From assembly GCA_963848045.1 (NCBI GenBank), contig CAWKCC010000002.1:186001-250000 (forward strand): a DNA stretch of 64,000 bases, read 5' to 3'. This document shows, one piece after another, positions 1-7,620 of the stretch; within the stretch, counting starts at the first letter, position 1; each line of letters begins with the position of its first letter. The position numbers were made by a program, and so were the translations under genes. The notes beneath the pieces were generated by a model. That model was not told the DNA's origin, ran no database searches, and was given only the letters and a program-made list of their open reading frames with translations. This DNA comes from CAVUAT01 sp963848045 (GTDB lineage: Bacteria; Actinomycetota; Thermoleophilia; Solirubrobacterales; 70-9).

Positions 1-1
1 G

Positions 2-475
2 CAGGTCGCCCAGTTCAGCCGCGGGCTGAAGATCCTGGCGCGGGAGCTGAAGGTCCCGGTGCTCGGGCTCTCACAGCTCTCGCGCGCTCCCGAGCAGCGC
101 GGTGAGAACAAGCGCCCGATCCTCTCCGACCTGAGGGAGTCGGGCAGCCTCGAGCAGGACGCCGACCTGGTCGTCTTCATCTACCGGGACGAGTACTACA
201 CCAAGGAGGAGTCCCAGGAGCCGGGGATCGCCGAGCTGCTGATCGCCAAGCACCGCAACGGCCCGATCGGGACCGTGAAGCTGGCCTTCCTCAACCACTA
301 CCCCAAGTTCGCCGACGCCGCCCGCGAGGACCATGCCCCCGGCGTCGTGCAGCGGCCCGGCGAGGGCCCGCCGATGGGTGACTACTCCGAGAAGCCGGTC
401 GATCCCGATCCCTTCGCCGGGGAGTCGGCCGACGCCGCCGATCAGCCCGACGACGGCTTCGCAGAGGAGGCGTAG
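2..475 (+). CDS. dnaB: Replicative DNA helicase DnaB, C-terminal part (partial)
   Basis: The reading frame is open from the left edge, so this is the 3' end of a longer gene. The visible 157 residues are the end of the RecA-like motor domain of the hexameric fork helicase. The segment beginning SRGLKILARELKVPV, the LSQLSR stretch, the SDLRESGSLEQDAD motif and FIYRDEYY are hallmark DnaB sequences around motifs H3 and H4, and IAKHRNGP follows. The last 40 residues are an acidic, low-complexity tail (PDPFAGESADAADQP). The next gene, a DnaC-like loader, begins 5 bases after the stop, suggesting co-transcription of helicase and loader. Identity is secure. The N-terminal domain, and whether an intein is present, cannot be judged. 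Confidence 0.96.
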   Translation, partial: QVAQFSRGLKILARELKVPVLGLSQLSRAPEQRGENKRPILSDLRESGSLEQDADLVVFIYRDEYYTKEESQEPGIAELLIAKHRNGPIGTVKLAFLNHYPKFADAAREDHAPGVVQRPGEGPPMGDYSEKPVDPDPFAGESADAADQPDDGFAEEA

Positions 476-480
476 GCAGC

Positions 481-1260
481 GTGAGCGCAACGGCGGCCGG
501 CCGGCGCGCCTGCCCGCTCGGAGTCTGCGACGGCACGGGCTGGATACTCGGGCCCGAGGACATCGCGCGCGCCTGCAAGTGCCGGGAGCGGATCGTGGCG
601 CGGGCGCGCTCTCGCGGGGTGGCCTCGGTCATCCCCCGCAAGTACGCCCGCGTCTCGTTCGACAGCCCGCCTGTGACCGAGATCCACCGCGACGCGGTCG
701 ACCCGGTCCGCGAGTACTGCGCGGATCTGGACGCGCGCCTCGACGATGGCAAGGGCCTCTGGCTCCTGGGCGACGTCGGGACCGGCAAGACGACCCTCGC
801 GATGCTGGTCTCCAAGACGGCGCTCGAGGCCGGGCGCTCGGTCGCGATCTACTCGCTGCCGAAGCTGCTCGCCCACATCCGCCGGACCTTCGACGCCGGC
901 GGAGAGCAGCAGTCCTACCTCGAGCTCTTCAACCGCCTCACCTCGGTCGACCTGCTGCACATCGACGACCTCGGAGCCGAGAAGCGGACCGACTGGGTGA
1001 TCGAGCAGCTCTACGCCCTGGTCAACGAACGCTACGAGACTGGCCGTTCGCTGATCGTGACCAGCAACACGGATCCCGACCGCCCCGATCCCGACTTGGC
1101 CATCGAGCGGCTGGGCGAGCAGATCAACCCGCGAACCGTCTCGCGGCTGATCGAGATCTGCGGCGAGCCGATCCCCATCTTCGGGCCCGACAAGCGCCAC
1201 AGCATGGCCGACAGGGCCGCCGTCGCGCGCCTGCGGGCCGCGCCGGATGTGAGCCCCTGA
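481..1260 (+). CDS. DnaC/DnaI-like replicative helicase loader (AAA+ ATPase)
   Basis: A 259-residue protein from a GTG start. The N-terminus has a cysteine cluster (CPLGVCDGTGW, then CKC) typical of the zinc-binding region of DnaC/DnaI loaders. The AAA+ core follows: Walker A GDVGTGKTT near residue 95, Walker B LLHIDDLG near 158, a sensor-1-like LIVTSN near 195 and an arginine-bearing RTVSRLIE helix near 221. Members of this family open the DnaB ring and place it on single-stranded origin DNA. Position directly behind dnaB supports that job rather than an IstB transposition helper, and no transposase is nearby. The same chromosome also encodes a DciA-family protein (46666-46974), an unusual combination. 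Confidence 0.87.
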   Translation: MSATAAGRRACPLGVCDGTGWILGPEDIARACKCRERIVARARSRGVASVIPRKYARVSFDSPPVTEIHRDAVDPVREYCADLDARLDDGKGLWLLGDVGTGKTTLAMLVSKTALEAGRSVAIYSLPKLLAHIRRTFDAGGEQQSYLELFNRLTSVDLLHIDDLGAEKRTDWVIEQLYALVNERYETGRSLIVTSNTDPDRPDPDLAIERLGEQINPRTVSRLIEICGEPIPIFGPDKRHSMADRAAVARLRAAPDVSP

Positions 1261-1312
1261 CCGCACAGCCCGGATGGGGCCGGGGCGCGCGACCAGCCGG
1301 CCGCCACTACCG

Positions 1313-1318
1313 CATAAT
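1313..1318 (+). promoter_or_regulatory. -10 box of purA, near-leaderless
   Basis: CATAAT ends 8 bases before the GTG start of purA. A transcript from this box would begin within about two bases of the start codon. No Shine-Dalgarno sequence is visible and no clear -35 box was found. Confidence 0.5.
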
Positions 1319-1326
1319 CCCCCGCC

Positions 1327-2691
1327 GTGCCCGGATTGGTCATAGTCGGCGCCCAGTGGGGCGATGAGGGCAAGGGAAAGGTCACCGACCTGCTCGCCGA
1401 GCGGGCCGATGTCGTGATCCGCTTTCAGGGAGGCAACAACGCCGGCCACACGATCATCCGCGAAGGCGAGACCTTCAAGTTCCACCTGATCCCGTCGGGG
1501 ATCCTCTACCCGGGCAAGATCTGCGCGATCGGCAACGGCGTCGTGATCGACCCCCGGGTGCTCTGCGAGGAGATCGAGGGCCTGCGCGAGCGGGGCGTGG
1601 ACGTCAGCGGCCTGCGCATCTCGGCCAACGCCCACCTGATCATGCCCTACCACGTGCTGCTCGACACGGCGGGGGAGCTGAAGCTGGGCAAGCTCGAGAT
1701 CGGCACCACACGGCGGGGGATCGGCCCCTGCTACGCCGACAAGGCAGCGCGCCTGGGCATCCGCGTGCAGGACCTGCTGGACGAGAAGATCCTGCGGCAG
1801 AAGGTACGCGCGGCGCTGCAGCCCAAGAACCAGGCGCTGCGTGAGCTGGAGGTCGAGCGGCGCAAGCGCAAGCAGGGAGGGGCCGCCGAGGACGACATCT
1901 CCGCCCTCGACGCCCGGGTCGACCTGCAGCGCATCGTCGAGGACTATCTGGCCTACGGCGAGCGCTTGGCGGCGCACATCGCCGACACCGCGCATCTCTG
2001 CTGGGACGCGCTGGACCGCGGCGCGACGGTGCTCTTCGAGGGCGCCCAGGGCACGATGCTCGACCTCGACCACGGCACGTACCCGTTCGTGACCTCGTCT
2101 AACCCCGTGGCGGGCGCGGCCTGCGTGGGCGCCGGCGTGGGGCCCAGGGACATCGACGAGGTCTGGGGGATCGCCAAGGCCTACGCGACCCGGGTGGGCG
2201 CCGGCCCCTTCCCCACCGAGCTCTCCGACGAGCTGGGCGAGCAGATCCGCCAGCGCGGCGGCGAGGTCGGGACCACCACCGGCCGGCCGCGGCGCACCGG
2301 CTGGATCGATGCCGTTGCGCTGCGCTACGGCGTGCGGCTCAACAGCATGACGGCGCTGGTCGTGACCAAGCTCGACGTGCTCTCCGGCATCGACCCGCTG
2401 CGGATCTGCGTTCGCTACCGCCACCCCGAGGGCGCGGTCTTCGACGAGTTCCCCTACCACCAGTCGATCATCCACGACGCCGAGCCCGACTACGAGGAGC
2501 TACCGGGCTTCGAGGGCGACATCAGCGGGGCGCGGCGCGAGTCCGAGTTGCCCGGCGAGGCGCGCGACTACCTCGCGGCCCTCTCCGAGCTCACGGGGGT
2601 GCCGATCGTGCTGGTGGGCGTCGGCCCGGGCCGCGACGAGGTGATCTGGATGGGCAAGGAGGCCGAGGCCGGGCTTCGCGCGGCGGCCTGA
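1327..2691 (+). CDS. purA: Adenylosuccinate synthetase
   Basis: This enzyme joins IMP and aspartate using GTP to give adenylosuccinate, the first step from IMP to AMP. At the N-terminus GAQWGDEGKGK is the catalytic P-loop, with the essential Asp and Lys, followed by GGNNAGHT. Further on are TTRRGIGPCY (IMP binding), FEGAQGTMLDLDHGTYPFVTSSN, the TTTGRPRRTGW segment and TKLDVLSG (guanine recognition). At 454 residues it is about 20 longer than usual because of a basic insertion (around ERRKRKQGG, residue 180). The GTG start is preceded by a -10-like box rather than a ribosome binding site. It converges with the next gene, leaving only 15 bases between stops. Confidence 0.97.
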   Translation: MPGLVIVGAQWGDEGKGKVTDLLAERADVVIRFQGGNNAGHTIIREGETFKFHLIPSGILYPGKICAIGNGVVIDPRVLCEEIEGLRERGVDVSGLRISANAHLIMPYHVLLDTAGELKLGKLEIGTTRRGIGPCYADKAARLGIRVQDLLDEKILRQKVRAALQPKNQALRELEVERRKRKQGGAAEDDISALDARVDLQRIVEDYLAYGERLAAHIADTAHLCWDALDRGATVLFEGAQGTMLDLDHGTYPFVTSSNPVAGAACVGAGVGPRDIDEVWGIAKAYATRVGAGPFPTELSDELGEQIRQRGGEVGTTTGRPRRTGWIDAVALRYGVRLNSMTALVVTKLDVLSGIDPLRICVRYRHPEGAVFDEFPYHQSIIHDAEPDYEELPGFEGDISGARRESELPGEARDYLAALSELTGVPIVLVGVGPGRDEVIWMGKEAEAGLRAAA

Positions 2692-2706
2692 CCGGAAGCC
2701 CTGGAG

Positions 2707-3432
2707 CTAGGCGAGCGCGCCGGCGGCGGCGGCCTGGGCGGCGGCGTCGGGCTCGAGACCGGGAATGAAGCCCTGCTCGACTCCCGCCTCCTCCCCGCGC
2801 CGCAGCATGCGCAGGGCCAGCAGCGTTACGGCGAGCACCGCCGTGAGGCCGAAGCTGACCTGCAGCGAGACGACCCCCTCGCGCGTCCAATAGACGTCTC
2901 GCAGGTCGAGCAGCAGGGCCGCCTCGTCGAAGGTGAGGCCGACGCCCGCCCCGAACACGAGGGAGAGGGCCTCCTCGAGCCGGTCGTTGCTGGTCGCCAG
3001 GCCCGCGCCTCCGGCGCCGAAGGCGGTCAGGATGCCGGGCACGAAGTGGTGGATGTGGCGACCACCGATCCTGATCGGGTTCGTCGGCCACCAGCCGCCC
3101 TTCTGCCCCCAGGTGGAGAGTCGCATCAGCGCAAAGGCGCCGACGAACCCGTTCAGGATGTTGAACATGATCGTCTCGTGGCGGGGAGCGTCCTCGTAGC
3201 CCTCGACGGCGACGGCGAGCGTGTCCCGAGTCGCGTAGGCGGCGACGTCGATCGCGCTCTCGGGCGTCTCGACCTGCCGGCTCTCGCGGCGCCGGCGCGC
3301 CATGCGCACGATCTCGGTGCCGATCACCGCACCCGCCGTTGCCCCAGCGGCGACCGCCAGCCCGACGGTGAGGCGGTCGGCGCGCAGGGGCTTGGGCCGG
3401 CGCGGTGTGAGGATCTCGTTCAAGCCCGCCAT
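2707..3432 (-). CDS. Conserved integral membrane protein, HIHHF motif
   Basis: A 241-residue protein of unknown function. Hydrophobic segments lie near residues 22-42, 90-104, 130-150 and 190-212, so it spans the membrane several times. The centre holds an unusual RHIHHFVPG motif (HIHHF at 126-130), followed by acidic residues in LTFDEAALLLDLRDVYW; the clustered histidines and aspartates could bind a metal or belong to a membrane-embedded active site. Similar HIHHF proteins occur as uncharacterised actinobacterial membrane proteins, to my knowledge without an assigned role. The C-terminus is alanine-rich and charged. It converges with purA. A TAGCAT box lies 15 bases before the ATG. Confidence 0.72.
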   Translation of the reverse strand: MAGLNEILTPRRPKPLRADRLTVGLAVAAGATAGAVIGTEIVRMARRRRESRQVETPESAIDVAAYATRDTLAVAVEGYEDAPRHETIMFNILNGFVGAFALMRLSTWGQKGGWWPTNPIRIGGRHIHHFVPGILTAFGAGGAGLATSNDRLEEALSLVFGAGVGLTFDEAALLLDLRDVYWTREGVVSLQVSFGLTAVLAVTLLALRMLRRGEEAGVEQGFIPGLEPDAAAQAAAAGALA

Positions 3433-3487
3433 CGCATTCGGCCGCCGATGCTAGTGGCCGCGCAGGCGCGAATCCCGGGGCGCGGCG

Positions 3488-4741
3488 CTAGAGCCTAACG
3501 AGGTTGGTGGCCTCGATCCCGCGGGTGACCCCGCGGAAGTCGAGCACCAGCGACGCCTCCGTGACCACGCGGCCATAGTCGATGCCCGGGTGCGCGGTGA
3601 CGATGCAGGCGATGTCGCATCTCGCCAGCTCCTCGTCCAGCTCGGCCGAGCTCAGCTCGAGCGCGGGGAGCTCGGCTACGTACGGATCGTGGTATGAGAT
3701 CTCGCCCCCCAGCTCACGGGTGAGCCGAATGATCTTCAGGGCCGGTGACTCGCGGATGTCGCCGACCCCGGCCTTGTAGGAGACGCCCAGCAGCAGGATC
3801 CGCGAGCCCTTTACCGGCTTGCCGACGTCGTTGAGGGCGCGCTCGATGCGCTGCACGCACCACGCCGGCTGGCTCTGGTTGGTCTTGCCGGCCAGCTCGA
3901 TGAACTCGGTGTAGAAGTCGTGCTCGCGCGCCTTGAAGGAGAGGTAGAAGGGGTCAACCGGCAGGCAGTGGCCGCCCATGCCGGGGCCGGGCTCGAAGCG
4001 CATGAAGCCGAAGGGCTTGGTCGAGGCCGCGTCGATCACCTCCCAGATGTCGATCTTGAGCCGCTCGCAGAGGACCGCCAGCTCGTTGACGAGGGCGATG
4101 TTGACCGAGCGGAAGATGTTCTCGAGCAGCTTCGTCAGCTCCGCGGGCTCGGGCCCCGAGACCCTGACCACCTCGTCGCAGATCTCGCCATAGAGCGCAG
4201 CGGCGCGCTCGGTGCACTGCTCGGTCAGCCCGCCCACGACCTTGGGGGTGGTGCGGATCGTGTAGTCGGTGCGGCCGGGATCGATGCGCTCGGGGGAGAA
4301 GGCGAGATGGAAGTCCCGCCCCGCCGCCAGCCCGGACTCCTCCAGGATGGGCCGCAGGCGCTCGCGCGTCGTGCCCGGGTAGGTGGTCGACTCCAGCGAG
4401 ACGAGCTGGCCGCGGCGCAGCACCTTCGACAGCGCGCTCGCCGAGTCCACCAGGTGGGTGAGGTCGGGCTCTCGCGACGCGGTCAGGGGCGTGGGCACGC
4501 AGATGATCACCGCGTCGCAGTCGGCCAGGTCCTCGTAGTGGGTCGTCGCGGCGAGCCTCTGCGTCCGCGTTGCTGCGACGAGGCTGGCGGCCGGGACGTC
4601 CTCGATGTAGCTCTCGCCGGCGCGCAGCGCGTCCACCTTGCGCCCGTCAGCGTCGAGGCCCACCACCTCATGGCCCTCCTCGGCGAAGGCGAGGGCCAGC
4701 GGCAGCCCGACGTAGCCGAGCCCTATGACTCCGACCTTCAT
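3488..4741 (-). CDS. UDP-sugar 6-dehydrogenase (UDP-glucose / UDP-N-acetylhexosamine dehydrogenase family)
   Basis: This enzyme performs two NAD-dependent oxidations of a nucleotide sugar to the uronic acid, feeding cell-surface polysaccharide synthesis. The start is the ATG of MKVGVIGLGYVGLPLA, which puts the Rossmann motif GLGYVG at the N-terminus; a longer frame exists upstream but lacks family similarity. TTYPGTT, FSPERIDPG, the ELTKLLENIFRSVNIALVNE helix and the catalytic-cysteine loop GPGMGGHCLPVDPF (Cys259) are all intact. A C-terminal NAD-binding segment has LLLGVSYKAGVGDIRESPAL. The loop and the FYLSFKAREHD stretch look more like the WbpA/VipA branch (UDP-GlcNAc or UDP-GlcNAcA forming) than UDP-glucose dehydrogenase. 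It is 417 residues, normal length. The substrate is uncertain. Confidence 0.92.
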   Translation of the reverse strand: MKVGVIGLGYVGLPLALAFAEEGHEVVGLDADGRKVDALRAGESYIEDVPAASLVAATRTQRLAATTHYEDLADCDAVIICVPTPLTASREPDLTHLVDSASALSKVLRRGQLVSLESTTYPGTTRERLRPILEESGLAAGRDFHLAFSPERIDPGRTDYTIRTTPKVVGGLTEQCTERAAALYGEICDEVVRVSGPEPAELTKLLENIFRSVNIALVNELAVLCERLKIDIWEVIDAASTKPFGFMRFEPGPGMGGHCLPVDPFYLSFKAREHDFYTEFIELAGKTNQSQPAWCVQRIERALNDVGKPVKGSRILLLGVSYKAGVGDIRESPALKIIRLTRELGGEISYHDPYVAELPALELSSAELDEELARCDIACIVTAHPGIDYGRVVTEASLVLDFRGVTRGIEATNLVRL

Positions 4742-4750
4742 AGACGCGGC

Positions 4751-4756
4751 AGTGTA
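4751..4756 (-). promoter_or_regulatory. -10 box of the UDP-sugar dehydrogenase gene, leaderless type
   Basis: Read on the minus strand this is TACACT, separated by 9 bases from the ATG at 4741. No ribosome binding site lies between them. Confidence 0.5.
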
Positions 4757-4817
4757 GGGGCCCCGCCGCTCCCCGCCGGGCGCGCGGCTGCGCATCCCGG
4801 CCTCGCGGCGCCCGGGG

Positions 4818-7484
4818 TTAGGGCCCGGTCCAGCCGTTGGCGTAGCAGGGCCTGATCACAGGGCCCGGATCCGTGCAGGGCAGGATGAAGCCGTTCGGAT
4901 CGAGGAAGTCGTCGATGTGCTGGAGCCCGTCCACCGAGCGACGCGGATAGCCGTGCGGATCGTCGCCGTAGATCGCCGAGTCGCGCGGCGCGATGTTGGC
5001 GTTGGGCGGCGGCGCCGAGCCCTGACAGGGATCCGCCATCGGGTTGCCGTTCGAGCACTCGAGCGCGGCCTGGGGCGTGGCCCCGTTGTTGAACCACGAG
5101 GTCGGGCCTCCGTCGTAGTAGACGAGCGCAGAGCCGGTGAAGGGCGTGAACGGGGAGGAGCCGAAGCCGATCGCCGGGATCTGCATGAACGGGTTCACGT
5201 CCCAGTGCCGCCCGGGGTCGAGCGCCGGCTTGTGGACCGAGGCGCCGATCGTCCTCGCCTCCACCTCCGCCGCGACGTTCGCGACCTGATGGTCGCCGAG
5301 GGCCGCCTGCAGCAGCACGTCGTGGCTGGGCGTTGCGGGCAGCGGGTCATCGGTCATGTGCTGCGCGTAGCCGTTGCCCTCGCCGCGATCCCAGAGCAGC
5401 TGCATGATCGAGAGCAGCAGCGGGCGCTCGAGCTCGTTCGGGTAGTTGGCATAGAGCCCGACGCTCGCGAGCTTGAAGTACTCGTCGCTGTCCACGCTGC
5501 GGCGCAGCAGGGTCGAGTAGTTGATCCCGGGAACGTTGAGCACCGCGCGCCTGATGTCAGGCGAGGTCGCCGTCAGGGCGCCGCCCATGATCCCGCCCTG
5601 GCTGATCCCCTCGAAGTAGAGGTCCGAGGTGTCGATCACGGGCTCGAGGCCCGAGCCGGCGTCGACTTGGAAGGCGGGGTCCGAGTTGAAGCCGTCCGGC
5701 CTGATCATCGCGCGGCCCAGGTAATGGAAGTGCACGAAGCCCTGCTGCATGCGGTCGGCGAGCCTGTTGAACAGCGAGACGTTGCCGAGGGTCGGGATCA
5801 CCGCGCCGAGGTCGGCGTTCGAGAAGCCCGCCCAGTCCACCGCGCACCAGACCCGGTTGTGCTCGTTCGCCTGCCGGGTCACGTAGCTGCCCGAGACCTG
5901 TGTGTACGCGCCGAGCAGGCCGTGCCCGTAGGTGCCCCCCTTGGCGGGATCCACGCTGGTGCCGCCGTCGACCGAGTTGGGGATGATGCAGCGGAAGGGG
6001 ACGTCGATCGTGAAAGACGGGTTCCACTGGACGTTGCCGCTCGGGTCGAAGTCGAACTGCGTGCCGGGATTGCAGCCGTCGGCGTTCAGGTAGCAGGGCA
6101 CGTCGTCGAGCGTGCCGTCCACTCGGCGCAGCGTGTTGGCGTCGGGGTTGTCCGTGGTCGAGGTGACGGTGAAGTCGGGAGCGGAGCCCTGCGGGACGCC
6201 GTCTCCGGGCGTCGTGTCGCCCAGCCGGCTGAGCGCGTCGTTGCGGATGTCGAGGGCCCGCTTGCTGAGGCTGGTCTCGCTGGCCACGGTGAAGTCCCAG
6301 GCCATGTAGAGGTTGGAGCGCTGGAAGCCGTTGGACTGCAGCGTGGAGATGATCTCCTCCATCTTCGCCCTGCGGCTCTCGACCGGCGCCTGCGAGGTGA
6401 TCAGGCGATCGCGATAGACGCGGAACGGCAGCGGCGGTGAGACCGGCTGGTTGGAGGCGTCGCGGAGACCTCGCAGCGCGACGATGTAGCGCTGGCCCTC
6501 CTCGAAGTTGCGCGCCGGCCGGATGATCAGGTTGACCGCCGGGGGGCCTCCGCTGCCGTCGAGCACCGGATTGGAGTCGAGCTCGGTCCAGATCGGCTGG
6601 CGCTCGCCGGTCTCGGCGTTGATCACCACGGCGGCCTGGTTGTCGTCGTCATAGGCGCGCATGTTGGTGATCGGCACCAGTCCCGAGTTCTGGAAGGCCG
6701 CGGGCGTCTGCACCTGCGGGATCTTGAGGATGATCATGTTGCCCGGGCTGAAGCCGTCGGCGCGGTTGTAGTCGGTCGGGTCGATGTGGACGCCGCTCGT
6801 GTTGGCGGGCGTCGAGGCGAGGTCCAGGTCGAGCCGCCGGCCGCTGTCGGTGCTGCCGTCGGCGATCGTGAAGCGGTCGTTGGGCCACGGCTGCAGGCAG
6901 ACGGCCGGATCGAGGAAGTCGCAGCGATCGGCGTTGTCGGTGGGGATCGGCGGGCCCAGATAGGGCGTCGCCGTCGGGTTCTCGGAGCCGACGCTGCAGA
7001 CCGCGAGATCGCGGCTGAGCACGGTGAAGCCGGCACGGCTGCGCTTCTTGCCCTTGGCGTTGCGGTAGGTGGAGCGGGCGCTGAGCCCGTCGATCGAGCA
7101 GCCGCCGAGCAGCTCCCGGCCCTGCTCGGTGAGGCGCGCCTGCCTGATCGCGGCGGCGCCGGCCGACTTGGTCTTGCCCTTCTTCTTCTTCTTCTTGCCC
7201 TTCGTGGCCTTGTACTTGACCGTGATGCGGGCGACGACCTTGCCGTCGGAGATGCCCTGCACCGCCACCGTGCCGCGGCCGCCCGCTACCGCAATCGAGC
7301 CTGCCGAGAGGATCTGGTTCTGGCTCGTGCTGATCACCTTGGCAGCGCCGGGGCCCTTCTTCTTCTTCTTGCCCTGGGCCTCGTTCGCCCCGGCGAGCAG
7401 CATCGCCAGCGCGGCGCAGGCGCCGAGAGCGGCGAAGGCGATCGCCACGGTCTTCGGCAACGAGTCGAATCGGGTCAAGGCCAC
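4818..7484 (-). CDS. Secreted alpha/beta-hydrolase-like protein (paralogue 1)
   Basis: A protein of about 888 residues with a hydrophobic signal segment (KTVAIAFAALGACAALAMLLAG), then a lysine-rich stretch (KKKKKK twice) within a small basic beta-rich domain. Next is a region shared with the gene at 8670-11324: LDPAVCL, PWPNDRF, TGRRLDLDL, YNRADGFSPGN, YIVALRGLRDA. The last 300 residues look like an alpha/beta-hydrolase. GISQGG has the G-x-S-x-G nucleophile elbow (Ser near 628) and GDHQV provides a candidate catalytic His near 732. It is probably an exported esterase, lipase or peptidase; the substrate is unknown. The start is ambiguous: GTG 7484 is used here, GTG 7502 is also in frame, and TTG 7478 sits 8 bases after GAGAGG. 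Confidence 0.75.
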   Translation of the reverse strand: MALTRFDSLPKTVAIAFAALGACAALAMLLAGANEAQGKKKKKGPGAAKVISTSQNQILSAGSIAVAGGRGTVAVQGISDGKVVARITVKYKATKGKKKKKKGKTKSAGAAAIRQARLTEQGRELLGGCSIDGLSARSTYRNAKGKKRSRAGFTVLSRDLAVCSVGSENPTATPYLGPPIPTDNADRCDFLDPAVCLQPWPNDRFTIADGSTDSGRRLDLDLASTPANTSGVHIDPTDYNRADGFSPGNMIILKIPQVQTPAAFQNSGLVPITNMRAYDDDNQAAVVINAETGERQPIWTELDSNPVLDGSGGPPAVNLIIRPARNFEEGQRYIVALRGLRDASNQPVSPPLPFRVYRDRLITSQAPVESRRAKMEEIISTLQSNGFQRSNLYMAWDFTVASETSLSKRALDIRNDALSRLGDTTPGDGVPQGSAPDFTVTSTTDNPDANTLRRVDGTLDDVPCYLNADGCNPGTQFDFDPSGNVQWNPSFTIDVPFRCIIPNSVDGGTSVDPAKGGTYGHGLLGAYTQVSGSYVTRQANEHNRVWCAVDWAGFSNADLGAVIPTLGNVSLFNRLADRMQQGFVHFHYLGRAMIRPDGFNSDPAFQVDAGSGLEPVIDTSDLYFEGISQGGIMGGALTATSPDIRRAVLNVPGINYSTLLRRSVDSDEYFKLASVGLYANYPNELERPLLLSIMQLLWDRGEGNGYAQHMTDDPLPATPSHDVLLQAALGDHQVANVAAEVEARTIGASVHKPALDPGRHWDVNPFMQIPAIGFGSSPFTPFTGSALVYYDGGPTSWFNNGATPQAALECSNGNPMADPCQGSAPPPNANIAPRDSAIYGDDPHGYPRRSVDGLQHIDDFLDPNGFILPCTDPGPVIRPCYANGWTGP

Positions 7485-7524
7485 GTCCTCTCTCCCTCGC
7501 ACCCTCCCTCGGGGTGCGGCGGCG

Positions 7525-7543
7525 GGGACTCTACATGAGTCCC
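7525..7543 (-). other. Perfect stem-loop upstream of secreted hydrolase 1
   Basis: GGGACTC and GAGTCCC form a 7-bp perfect stem around a 5-base loop, just upstream of the start of the hydrolase gene at 7484 and next to a larger hairpin. It could be an RNA leader element or part of a bipartite terminator. Confidence 0.45.
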
Positions 7544-7554
7544 GAAACGGCCGA

Positions 7555-7587
7555 CGCCCCGGCCCGGCCGAAGCCGGAACCGGGGCG
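7555..7587 (-). terminator. Strong hairpin after the poly-lysine-tailed protein gene
   Basis: An 8-bp outer stem (CGCCCCGG with CCGGGGCG) encloses a 5-bp inner stem (CCGGC with GCCGG) and a 4-base loop. It lies 34 bases after the stop at 7621 and before the next minus-strand gene. There is no clear T-run, as is common for GC-rich actinobacterial terminators. Confidence 0.55.
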
Positions 7588-7620
7588 CCTGATCACCGCA
7601 CTGCTACAGAAGCAGAAGAC

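Noticed and set aside
481..1260. IstB helper of an insertion sequence
   Set aside because: No transposase, terminal repeats or target duplication nearby; the gene follows dnaB directly and has the zinc-type N-terminus of helicase loaders.
442..2475. A 677-codon open frame antisense to the helicase loader and purA
   Set aside because: It runs opposite to clear genes, has valine/aspartate/arginine-rich shadow composition, and shows no domain; a GC-rich third-position artefact.
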